From Alphaproteobacteria bacterium (lineage in GTDB: Bacteria; Pseudomonadota; Alphaproteobacteria; Micropepsales; Micropepsaceae), in assembly GCA_025935155.1 (NCBI GenBank), contig JAICVV010000059.1, positions 1 through 8,943 on the forward strand: DNA of 8,943 nucleotides, in the 5' to 3' direction. Each line of letters opens with the position of its first letter. The first letter of the stretch is position 1. The notes below the pieces were generated by a model that saw nothing but the letters and a program-made list of their open reading frames with translations, was not told the DNA's origin and searched no databases. Both the position numbers and the translations under genes were made by a program. Shown here piece after piece: positions 1 to 5,416 of this stretch.

Positions 1-237
1 CATTACGTGCAATCCGTGCCCGTCACTGATAGGCATGGCGACCAAACGGTCTGGAACGGCACGGTTGCCGTGTTTGACCTCAAGAGCAGCCCTAGCGGCT
101 GTAATCGAGCCTATGCGTGGTCATACGAGACGGAAGGCGGCAAGCGCCGGTTCTTTGCCGTGCTGCATACAGGGCCGATAGACTCGCCTGTAGCAGCGGT
201 TAGAGCGGCGATAGTGGCGGAGGGGAAGGCCAAATGA
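1..237 (+). CDS. Small hypothetical protein, 5' end outside window
   Basis: The reading frame is open from the first base, so the gene probably starts upstream; the first possible start inside the window is GTG at 7. At least 78 codons are visible. The product is soluble-looking, with no membrane segment or signal peptide. Its C-terminal half has an Arg-Arg-Phe-Phe-Ala-Val-Leu-His stretch followed by a Pro-Ile-Asp-Ser-Pro-x-x-Ala-Val-Arg-Ala motif. I recall similar short proteins in alphaproteobacterial genomes and prophages but know no function. The stop codon overlaps the next gene's start (ATGA at 234-237), implying translational coupling. Codons such as AGG, AGA, ATA, GTA and CGA are frequent here and rare in the large genes downstream, which hints at acquired DNA. 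That the gene is real is likely; its function is unknown. Confidence 0.6.
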   Translation, partial: HYVQSVPVTDRHGDQTVWNGTVAVFDLKSSPSGCNRAYAWSYETEGGKRRFFAVLHTGPIDSPVAAVRAAIVAEGKAK

Positions 238-443
238 GGTGGGAGACAGCCGTCCAGCATCATCCCAAAGTTACGCGCTTGGTCATAGAGGAAGACCCAA
301 CTGTCGGCTTCTACTTGTACGTATTTGAGGGTGACGACGACGCCTGCGCTTGGGACTATCTGCAAGACACGCTGGACGCCGCGATGGAACAAGCCCAGTT
401 CTCGTATGGCGTGTCGAAGGGCGCTTGGCGTCAGTCAAATTAG
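234..443 (+). CDS. Small hypothetical protein (69 aa), coupled to the upstream gene
   Basis: This acidic protein of 69 residues starts at an ATG that overlaps the preceding stop codon by four bases, so it is probably translated by re-initiation. The N-terminal half looks like beta strands (Val-Thr-Arg-Leu-Val-Ile, then Gly-Phe-Tyr-Leu-Tyr-Val-Phe-Glu). The C-terminal half looks like a helix ending in Ala-Met-Glu-Gln-Ala-x-Phe-x-Tyr-Gly-Val and then Trp-Arg. The pattern of 'helix, Glu-Gln-Ala, aromatic, Tyr-Gly-Val, Trp-Arg' is one I recall from short uncharacterised alphaproteobacterial proteins. There is no signal peptide or membrane segment. Function unknown. It converges on the minus-strand gene ending at 512, leaving a 68-base gap that holds a hairpin. 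Confidence 0.65.
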   Translation: MRWETAVQHHPKVTRLVIEEDPTVGFYLYVFEGDDDACAWDYLQDTLDAAMEQAQFSYGVSKGAWRQSN

Positions 444-496
444 GACACTACCCAAGCAGGAGCTGTAGGAACTCCGCGGGCGCTTCGCCTCCTAAT

Positions 497-523
497 TCGC
501 GGGTTGGATGTTCAGTCCCGCGA
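497..523. terminator. Hairpin between convergent small genes, possible terminator
   Basis: TCGCGGG (497-503) and CCCGCGA (517-523) form a perfect 7-bp stem around a 13-base loop. The hairpin covers the stop codon of the minus-strand gene and lies in the gap between two convergent genes. No T-run follows on either strand, so intrinsic termination would be inefficient. Confidence 0.3.
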
Positions 524-772
524 CAGAACGAGCCGCAGTAACCGTTCCTTCAGGCAATCCAGTCCGCCGAGCAGGCCAAATCCGCCGATCATGCCGGCAT
601 AGGAATAGGTGATGAGGCGATCCTGATGCTGATAGGCGGCGGCCATTCCGACGATTTGGCCTGCCCGCGCGGCCTGCAGCAGCCGTTCCAGCTCGTGCAC
701 CAGCGTTTCGTTCGGTTGCGGCACTTCGGTTGCGAGCACCGTTCCATTCAGGCTTACCACTTGCGCCGACAT
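512..772 (-). CDS. Small hypothetical protein (86 aa)
   Basis: The start is ATG at 772, preceded on the minus strand by a purine-rich GGGGACGGGA that can serve as ribosome binding site. The 86-residue product has a short N-terminal strand (Val-Val-Ser-Leu-Asn-Gly). A predicted helix with the motif Asn-Glu-Thr-Leu-Val-x-x-Leu-Glu-Arg-Leu-Leu-x-x-Ala-Arg-Ala-Gly follows. A strand (Ile-Val-Gly-Met-Ala), a Gly-rich turn (Ile-Gly-Gly-Phe-Gly-Leu-Leu-Gly-Gly) and a C-terminal amphipathic helix complete it. I recall short alphaproteobacterial and phage-associated proteins with the same 'LERLL..ARAG.IVG.A' core, all without known function. Its leader (773-833) holds three copies of an 8-base element that can fold into hairpins. 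It lies downstream of the BON gene on the same strand, but a terminator separates them, so it is probably transcribed on its own. Confidence 0.7.
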   Translation of the reverse strand: MSAQVVSLNGTVLATEVPQPNETLVHELERLLQAARAGQIVGMAAAYQHQDRLITYSYAGMIGGFGLLGGLDCLKERLLRLVLSRD

Positions 773-782
773 TCCCGTCCCC

Positions 783-829
783 TGCGAATCGACATGCGAA
801 TCGTAACAGCGATTCGCGATTTTTCGCGA
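783..829 (-). repeat. Direct and inverted repeats in the leader of the small minus-strand gene
   Basis: TGCGAATCG occurs at 783-791 and again at 795-803 (12-base period). Its inverted copy CGATTCGC lies at 810-817, so 796-803 and 810-817 can pair as a perfect 8-bp stem with a 6-base loop. TCGCGA at 814-819 and 824-829 flanks four T bases and forms a competing second hairpin. The whole array lies 11 to 57 bases upstream of the start codon at 772, directly before the ribosome binding site. It could be an operator with repeated half-sites or a leader RNA with alternative folds. Confidence 0.5.
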
Positions 830-840
830 GGCTCAGAACA

Positions 841-864
841 AGAAGGCGCCCGAAAGCGCCTTCT
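841..864 (-). terminator. Rho-independent terminator of the BON-domain gene
   Basis: AGAAGGCGC (841-849) and GCGCCTTCT (856-864) form a perfect 9-bp GC-rich stem with a 6-base loop, 20 bases past the stop codon of the BON gene. On the minus strand the stem is followed by TGTTCTG, a short and imperfect T-rich tail. Confidence 0.7.
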
Positions 865-884
865 CGGCCGCTATGCAACGGCGG

Positions 885-1889
885 TCATCTCGTGGTCGTG
901 CTGCTGCTCCCGGATGAAGACGAGCTCTGCCCGCCGGAATTCGACGGCTGATTTGAAGACCATGAAGGCTGCTTCACCCGCAGATTGTTCTGCACGTGCT
1001 TCACGCCGGAGACGAATTCCGCGCAATCTTCCGCGAGCCTTCGCTGCTGCCTTGTGTGCACGGTGCCGGACAGCGTCACTTCCTGATTGGAGACGTTCAC
1101 GTCAATGTCCGAGGCATCGACCAGCGGATCGTCGGTCAGCCGGTCCGACACATCTTCGCGGATACGATCGTCCGAACGGCTATAGTTTTTCGGTCCGCGG
1201 CCGCGGTGCTGGTCCATTTGCCGCCGGCGTTGGGCCTCACCGTCGCCAAACCATGAGGAAACCTCGTCGGTGGCGCGATCCCACCAATCCCGCTCGCGGC
1301 TGCCGTAGTTGCGCTCATTGCGATTTCCGCTGCTGCCAGAGCCGGCGCCGTACTTCCGCTCGTAGTCCTGGGTGTAGCTGCCGAAGCCGGCGCTCCGGCC
1401 GGTGCCGCTCTGGTAATTTTCGCGCTGAGAGCTGCCACTCTGCCCGTAATTATCGTATCCGGTGCTCGAGCTTCGGGAGCCATAGCTCCCGCCGGAACCG
1501 TAATTGCCAGAGCCGCTGCCGCCGTAATCCTGCTGACCGCTTCCGTAGCTGCCGCTGCGATAAGCGCCGCCATATTCGCCGCGATAGCCGGTCCCATATT
1601 CCCGCTCGCGATAGTCGCTGCCCGAGGAATGGCTGCCGAATCGCTCGGGATAATACCGGTCCTCTTCCTCTTCATAGCGCCCGTAGCCGCCGGCGCGTAG
1701 AGTCCCCTGATAGTTCCGGTCCTGCCGCCGGTCTTGACCGTACTTGCCGTCATCGTCCTCATAGCGGCTGCTGCGATAGGAACGGGATTCGTTTCGCCAG
1801 TCGTCGCGGCCGCTTCCGTAATCGCGCTCGCGCTCGTCCTCCCGGTCATAGCCGGAGTAGCGGCGCCCATATCTCTGATCCTGGGGCAT
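885..1889 (-). CDS. BON-domain protein with Gly/Tyr/Ser-rich N-terminal region
   Basis: The start is ATG at 1889, chosen because GGAGAAG stands just upstream on the minus strand; the frame stays open further but without a ribosome binding site. The product has 334 residues. Residues 1 to about 200 are low-complexity, rich in Gly, Tyr, Ser, Arg and Asp, with many Tyr-Gly and Gly-Ser units. Residues about 212-238 carry a conserved Ser-Trp-Phe-Gly-Asp linker and a Gly-Arg-Gly-Pro-Lys motif. Residues about 239-305 are a BON domain (Asp-Ile-Asp-Val-x-Val-x-Asn-x-Glu-Val-Thr-Leu-x-Gly-Thr-Val, ending Gly-Val-x-x-Val-x-Asn-x-Leu). A Ser/Thr-rich tail follows. BON domains bind phospholipid or surfaces in OsmY-like proteins, but no signal peptide is visible here, so the protein is probably cytoplasmic. 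Proteins with this linker plus BON layout are widespread in Rhizobiales-type bacteria. An EcfG-type promoter upstream predicts stress induction. Confidence 0.9.
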   Translation of the reverse strand: MPQDQRYGRRYSGYDREDERERDYGSGRDDWRNESRSYRSSRYEDDDGKYGQDRRQDRNYQGTLRAGGYGRYEEEEDRYYPERFGSHSSGSDYREREYGTGYRGEYGGAYRSGSYGSGQQDYGGSGSGNYGSGGSYGSRSSSTGYDNYGQSGSSQRENYQSGTGRSAGFGSYTQDYERKYGAGSGSSGNRNERNYGSRERDWWDRATDEVSSWFGDGEAQRRRQMDQHRGRGPKNYSRSDDRIREDVSDRLTDDPLVDASDIDVNVSNQEVTLSGTVHTRQQRRLAEDCAEFVSGVKHVQNNLRVKQPSWSSNQPSNSGGQSSSSSGSSSTTTR

Positions 1890-1940
1890 CTTTCTTCTCC
1901 TGTGTGGAAACAAGACAGACCCCAGCCACCTACGGGCGGA

Positions 1941-1966
1941 AACGCGGCGCAACTCGCGCCAGTTCC
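1941..1966 (-). promoter_or_regulatory. EcfG (general stress sigma factor)-type promoter of the BON gene
   Basis: On the minus strand GGAAC (1966-1962) is followed after exactly 17 bases by CGTT (1944-1941). This matches the published alphaproteobacterial EcfG/RpoE2 consensus in both elements and in spacing. Transcription would start near 1935, giving a leader of about 45 bases before the ATG at 1889. Confidence 0.7.
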
Positions 1967-2014
1967 CTCAAAAAGAGAATGGAGCGCGCGCTTTGCAAGG
2001 AGACGCGCGAGGCA

Positions 2015-2028
2015 CTCTCAATTGAGAG
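2015..2028. promoter_or_regulatory. Perfect 14-bp palindrome upstream of the BON gene
   Basis: CTCTCAATTGAGAG is a perfect palindrome in the gap between the pepF stop (2098) and the BON-gene start (1889). It lies about 50 bases upstream of the EcfG-type -35 element. It has no T-tail and no loop, so a dimeric regulator site is more plausible than a terminator. No regulator is identified. Confidence 0.35.
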
Positions 2029-2055
2029 AAATATCTATGCTGCTATCGACCTGGT

Positions 2056-2075
2056 GCCGGCCCCGAGATGCCGGC
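2056..2075 (-). terminator. GC-rich hairpin after pepF, possible terminator
   Basis: GCCGGC at 2056-2061 and at 2070-2075 can pair (the hexamer is its own reverse complement) around an 8-base loop, 22 bases past the pepF stop. No T-run follows on the minus strand, so it is at best a weak terminator. Confidence 0.3.
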
Positions 2076-2097
2076 GGCGGTCAATAGATCGACTGAA

Positions 2098-3984
2098 TTA
2101 CTTTCCCTTCTTCGCCTCGATGGCTTCGATCTGATCCATGGTGCGGTTCATGCGTGCGACAAGCGCCTCGTAAGGCGCCGGTGACGCCATATCGAGCCCC
2201 GCCTTCTTGTAGAGCGTGTAGGGATAATCAGAGCCGCCCGCCTTCAGCATGGCGATATAGCGATCACGCGCCGGTACGCCCTCATGCTCGATGGCATCGG
2301 CAAACTGCGCCGCGCCGGCCATCGAGGTGGCGTATTGGTACACATAGAAGCCGTAATAGAAATGCGGAATGAAAGCCCATTCGATGCAATAGGCGGGATC
2401 GACTTTCATCGCGCCTTCCTTGTCGCCATAATACTTCTTCAGCAGGCCGCAATACATGTCCGTCATCTTTTCGCCGGAGAGGGTGTTGCCCTTCTCCAGC
2501 GCCTCATGCAGCGCCAGCTGAAATTCGGCGAACATGGTCTGCCGGAAGAACGTGCCGCGGATCAGTTCCAATGCCTGACCCAGATAATACTCTTTCTCTG
2601 CGTCGTTCCTGGCATGCGCCACCATATAATCGCTGAGCAGCATTTCGTTGCCGATGGACGCTGTTTCAGCGATGAACGTGGAATAGCTAGAATTCTCGAA
2701 CGGCTGATTTTCCTTTGTCAGCAGCGTGTGAATTGCGTGCCCCCATTCGTGCACGAAGGTGGAGAGCGACGGATAATCGTCGTGATTGTTGAACAGCAGG
2801 TACGGATGAACGTCATAGGCTGAACCGTTCATGTAGGCGCCATTCGCCTTGCCGGGGTGCGGATACACATTCATCCAGTTGCCGGCGAAACCCCTCTTCA
2901 GCAGCGCCGTATATTCCGGCCCGTAGATGGCATCGACATCCAGAGCGATTCTCTCTGAGTCGGCCACGGAGAATTGCGGCGGATTCGGCAGATCGAAAAT
3001 CGGCACGTACAAATCGTAGTAGTGCAGCGAGTCCGCGATCCCCAGCGCCTTCTTGCGCAACGCCAGATAGCGATAAAGCGTCGGAAGGTTCTTGTTCGCC
3101 TCCGCAACCAGCTGCCGGTACACCGCTTCCGGCATGTTATCGGCGAAGGTCGCATCGGCCAGCGAGTTCGGGAAGTGGCGCACCTTGGCGTCGAAAACTT
3201 CCGCCTGCACCTGCGTGGTCAGCGTCTGTCCGAAAGTGCCCTGGAAGGCGCTGAACGAGGGCCAGAACGCGTCGAACACCGCCTTGCGGTCGGCACGATC
3301 GGTGGCCGTGCGGTATTTGGTGTACGCAGCCTGATCGAGCTTCACTTTCGTGCCGTCCGACAGCGTCACTTCCGGCCGCGGCAGCTCGCCATTGGCGAGT
3401 TGGCTGTAAATCGCGTTCGGCTGTGCCAGCACGTCGCCCGCAGCCGCCATCACGCCTTCGGCTTGCACATCGAGCGTGTGCGGCGCGTATCGAAGCGCAT
3501 TGTCCAGCTGAAAGGCAAAGCGCCGCTTCAGTTCCGGAGACGTCGCCTCGAAGGCCAGCACCTTTTTTTGTCCGATCCGGATGAGTTCGGGGCGCAGCCA
3601 TGCCGTCTTCTCCTGAATTAAGGTGCCCAGTTGCTGCGCGGATTGCAGCCGCTCCTGGTTGGCGGCAATGCGAACGTCTTCGTCGCCCTTAAGCGACGCG
3701 TAGACCGCGAGCCGCGCGGCTTCGCGATTGACATCGCTGATTGCCGCCAGTGCCTTCAGCATGGCGCCCGCGCTCTTTCCTAGCGTGCCTCTGTAACGAT
3801 CGAGCGTCTCGGCCTGCGCCTTCACCTTGTCGCGCGCGGCGGTCCAGGCTTCCGGCGTGGGATACAGGTCACGCAGATCCCACATGCCGGCTTCCGGCGC
3901 GCCGGATTGCGAGTCCGCCCTGAGGCCGGGCACGGCAAGCGTCAGCAGCGCTAGCGCGCCCGCCACGGCGAGTATGCGTTTCAT
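2098..3984 (-). CDS. pepF: Oligoendopeptidase F, M3 family zinc metallopeptidase, predicted exported
   Basis: The chosen start is ATG at 3984, with AAGGGG upstream on the minus strand; it gives 628 residues. Residues 1 to about 25 form a signal peptide (Lys-Arg, hydrophobic Leu/Ala core, likely cleavage near Leu-Arg-Ala-Asp). The mature protein opens with the family's Trp-Asp-Leu-x-Asp-Leu-Tyr-Pro motif. The zinc site is HEWGH at residues 412-416, with Glu440 in Phe-Ile-Ala-Glu-Thr as the third ligand and Glu413 as catalytic base. Upstream is the conserved Gly-Ser-Ala-Tyr-Asp-Val-His-Pro-Tyr stretch; downstream is Ile-Pro-His-Phe-Tyr (about 539-543) with Tyr-Gln-Tyr-Ala-Thr, which lines the active site in M3B enzymes. 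It should cleave short peptides. Classical PepF is cytosolic, so the signal peptide suggests action in the periplasm. The gene is divergent from an exported thioredoxin-like gene. Confidence 0.93.
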   Translation of the reverse strand: MKRILAVAGALALLTLAVPGLRADSQSGAPEAGMWDLRDLYPTPEAWTAARDKVKAQAETLDRYRGTLGKSAGAMLKALAAISDVNREAARLAVYASLKGDEDVRIAANQERLQSAQQLGTLIQEKTAWLRPELIRIGQKKVLAFEATSPELKRRFAFQLDNALRYAPHTLDVQAEGVMAAAGDVLAQPNAIYSQLANGELPRPEVTLSDGTKVKLDQAAYTKYRTATDRADRKAVFDAFWPSFSAFQGTFGQTLTTQVQAEVFDAKVRHFPNSLADATFADNMPEAVYRQLVAEANKNLPTLYRYLALRKKALGIADSLHYYDLYVPIFDLPNPPQFSVADSERIALDVDAIYGPEYTALLKRGFAGNWMNVYPHPGKANGAYMNGSAYDVHPYLLFNNHDDYPSLSTFVHEWGHAIHTLLTKENQPFENSSYSTFIAETASIGNEMLLSDYMVAHARNDAEKEYYLGQALELIRGTFFRQTMFAEFQLALHEALEKGNTLSGEKMTDMYCGLLKKYYGDKEGAMKVDPAYCIEWAFIPHFYYGFYVYQYATSMAGAAQFADAIEHEGVPARDRYIAMLKAGGSDYPYTLYKKAGLDMASPAPYEALVARMNRTMDQIEAIEAKKGK

Positions 3985-4044
3985 GGAATTCCCCTTCGAG
4001 TGACCGGCGCGAAACCTACCCTCCCGATGCGGCCAACCCAAGGG

Positions 4045-4056
4045 GTGAGCCCTCAC
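4045..4056. promoter_or_regulatory. Inverted repeat in the pepF / thioredoxin divergent region
   Basis: GTGAG-CC-CTCAC is a perfect inverted repeat, extended on both sides by GGG and CCCC if one G is bulged. It sits between the two divergent starts (3984 and 4149), about 60 bases from pepF. It may be an operator. Promoter elements around it are weak; the best plus-strand pair, TTGTTT-N17-TAAGGT at 4086-4114, is poor. Confidence 0.25.
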
Positions 4057-4148
4057 GCCCCTGTGAAGCCTGGGGGATGGGAACGTTGTTTCCCGCCTTC
4101 CGGCTGACTAAGGTTCGGCGTGGCAAACCCAGCAACACGGAGTTGAGC

Positions 4149-4661
4149 GTGCGGATTTGGACAACAACAGCGGCAGCGGCCTTGCTGATCGGCGCCACCG
4201 CTGCGGCCGCGCCTTCTCTGAAGGTCACCAGTATCGCCGCGCTATCCCAACTGCCCACGCCGCTGCCTTATCCCTATGACGAAAAGGAGAACGCGGATGC
4301 GCAGGTGAACGCCACGCTGGCGGCCGCCAAGGCGCAGCACAAGCTCGCCTTCATCGATTTGGGCGGAAACTGGTGCGGCGATTGCCGCGTGCTGGCCTCG
4401 CTCATGGAGCTGCCGGAGGTGAAGAAGTTCGTGGACACACACTATGTGGTGACCACGGTGGATGTCGGCCGCTTCAACAAGAATCTGCAGATTCCGGCGC
4501 GCTGGGGCATTACCAATCGGCTGGAAGGCGTTCCGGCCGTTCTGATCGTCGATCCGAATACAAATGCGCTGGTGGACAAGGGGCACATCGCTGCGCTGGC
4601 CGATGCCCGCCACATGACCCCACAGGGCATTGCCGACTGGCTCGCGCAATGGGCGCGGTGA
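4149..4661 (+). CDS. Thioredoxin-fold protein with WCGDC motif, predicted exported
   Basis: The start is taken as GTG at 4149 because GGAG lies at 4139-4142 with a 6-base spacer. An in-frame ATG at 4077 has no usable ribosome binding site and would bury the signal peptide. The product has 170 residues. Residues 1 to about 23 are an Ala-rich signal peptide. The redox motif Trp-Cys-Gly-Asp-Cys is at residues 75-79 (Cys76, Cys79), after a hydrophobic strand (Leu-Ala-Phe-Ile-Asp-Leu). The cis-proline loop is Val-Pro at about 128-129, followed by the strand Ala-Val-Leu-Ile-Val-Asp. Asp in place of the Pro of the usual CGPC makes a strong general thioredoxin less likely; a thiol oxidoreductase of the cell envelope is the likely role. 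Its partner is unknown. The gene stops 9 bases from the convergent regulator gene. Confidence 0.85.
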   Translation: MRIWTTTAAAALLIGATAAAAPSLKVTSIAALSQLPTPLPYPYDEKENADAQVNATLAAAKAQHKLAFIDLGGNWCGDCRVLASLMELPEVKKFVDTHYVVTTVDVGRFNKNLQIPARWGITNRLEGVPAVLIVDPNTNALVDKGHIAALADARHMTPQGIADWLAQWAR

Positions 4662-4670
4662 GCGCGCGCA

Positions 4671-5342
4671 TCACGCAAACAGGCGATTGAATTTCGCTTC
4701 ACCGGCGGGCGTAAAGATAACGGCGCGACTCTCGCGCGCACGGCGCGCCCATTTGAGCGCGCAAATACGATCCAACAACGCCACGCCGAGCGCGCCCGCC
4801 AGATGCGAACGGCGCTGGCTCCAGTCCAGGCAGCTTCGGCAGAGCGGCCGGCGGGAAGGGTTGGGCCAGTCGAGGATAAAACCCTGGACGAACCGCTCGC
4901 CTGAGCGGGTGAGCGACAATTCTCCCTCGCGAAGCGACAGATGACGCGCCCTCATCAGTGCCTCGAACATCCGCACTCCCATTTCGCCGGCCAGATGATC
5001 GTAACAGACCCGCGCCTTTCGCAATGCGGGTTCACTGGGGCCGGTGCGGGTTCGCGTATGCCCGGCCCGCGCCGCCACGCCGGTCATTTTCTCCAGCATC
5101 TCGGCCACATCTTCATCGGCGAGCCGGAAATACCGGTGCCGCCCCTGCTTCACACCCGCGATGAGGCCGCCAGCTTCCAGTTTCGTCAGGTGCGAGCTTG
5201 CTGTCTGGGGAGTGACGCCGGCTTCGTTGGCGAGTTCGCTGGCTGTCAGAGCCTTACCGCTCATCAGCGCGGCCAGCATGTTGGCGCGGGCGGGATCTCC
5301 GGCCAGCGCGGCGACGGGGGCGATGCTCGGGCCTTCTTTCAT
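4671..5342 (-). CDS. ArsR-type winged-helix transcriptional regulator with Cys-containing C-terminal domain
   Basis: The start is ATG at 5342, giving 223 residues; an in-frame TTG at 5378 is less likely because it would run through the operator-like repeat. Residues about 10-80 are an ArsR/HTH_20 winged helix: Ala-Gly-Asp-Pro-x-Arg-x-x-Met-Leu-x-x-Leu, recognition helix about 44-55 (Thr-Pro-Gln-Thr-Ala-Ser-Ser-His-Leu), then wing Gly-Arg-His-Arg-Tyr-Phe. The longer C-terminal half has Cys113 in Cys-Tyr-Asp-His-Leu-Ala-Gly, and Cys168-x-x-Cys171-Leu-Asp-Trp-Ser followed by Arg-Arg-x-His-Leu-Ala-Gly. This is typical of a subfamily found in proteobacteria, and the Cys pair could sense metal, thiol oxidation or electrophiles. 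The gene is divergent from a NIPSNAP gene, an arrangement often seen for this subfamily, so local repression of both genes is likely. Ligand unknown. Confidence 0.9.
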   Translation of the reverse strand: MKEGPSIAPVAALAGDPARANMLAALMSGKALTASELANEAGVTPQTASSHLTKLEAGGLIAGVKQGRHRYFRLADEDVAEMLEKMTGVAARAGHTRTRTGPSEPALRKARVCYDHLAGEMGVRMFEALMRARHLSLREGELSLTRSGERFVQGFILDWPNPSRRPLCRSCLDWSQRRSHLAGALGVALLDRICALKWARRARESRAVIFTPAGEAKFNRLFA

Positions 5343-5378
5343 ACTTCGATCGTAGACGAAGCATTGCAGCCTCGGCAA
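5343..5378 (-). promoter_or_regulatory. Promoter of the ArsR-type gene with overlapping inverted repeat
   Basis: CTTCG (5344-5348) and CGAAG (5357-5361) form an inverted repeat with an 8-base spacer directly before the start codon at 5342. On the minus strand TACGAT (5354-5349) lies 18 bases after TTGCCG (5378-5373) and 6 bases before the ATG. The inverted repeat therefore overlaps a plausible -10 element, as expected for autorepression. The promoter match is modest. Confidence 0.4.
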
Positions 5379-5396
5379 CGCTAATCTTGTTCGGAC

Positions 5397-5406
5397 ACTT
5401 CGACCG
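5397..5406 (+). promoter_or_regulatory. Second operator-like repeat at the NIPSNAP start
   Basis: ACTTCGACCG repeats ACTTCGATCG (5343-5352) with nine of ten bases equal, 54 bases away (about five helical turns). Each copy abuts one of the two divergent start regions, and this copy touches the GAGGA ribosome binding site (5406-5410) of the NIPSNAP gene. A dimeric regulator could bind both. Confidence 0.35.
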
Positions 5407-5416
5407 AGGATGAAAC

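Noticed and set aside
469..495. GGAAC at 469 as a third EcfG-type promoter
   Set aside because: No CGTT follows at 16 to 18 bases, and no plus-strand gene lies downstream.
463..523. Possible tRNA 3' part or attachment site between the convergent small genes
   Set aside because: The GCGGG/CCCGC hairpin superficially recalls a T arm, but the loop is 13 bases, there is no GGTTCGAATCC sequence, and no cloverleaf can be built.
1136..1870. A 244-codon Ala/Thr-rich frame on the minus strand inside the BON gene
   Set aside because: It is another frame of the same low-complexity, GC-rich DNA. Its composition is an artefact of the repeats, and the BON domain lies in the other frame.
626..2134. A 502-codon open frame on the plus strand opposite the BON gene
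   Set aside because: It is antisense to a well-supported gene. Its Arg/Ser/Cys-rich translation mirrors the Gly/Tyr/Ser codons of the BON gene, and it has no domain or ribosome binding site.
4077..4148. Upstream ATG start for the thioredoxin-like gene
   Set aside because: It has no properly spaced ribosome binding site and would place 24 charged residues before the signal peptide; GTG at 4149 has GGAG at ideal spacing.
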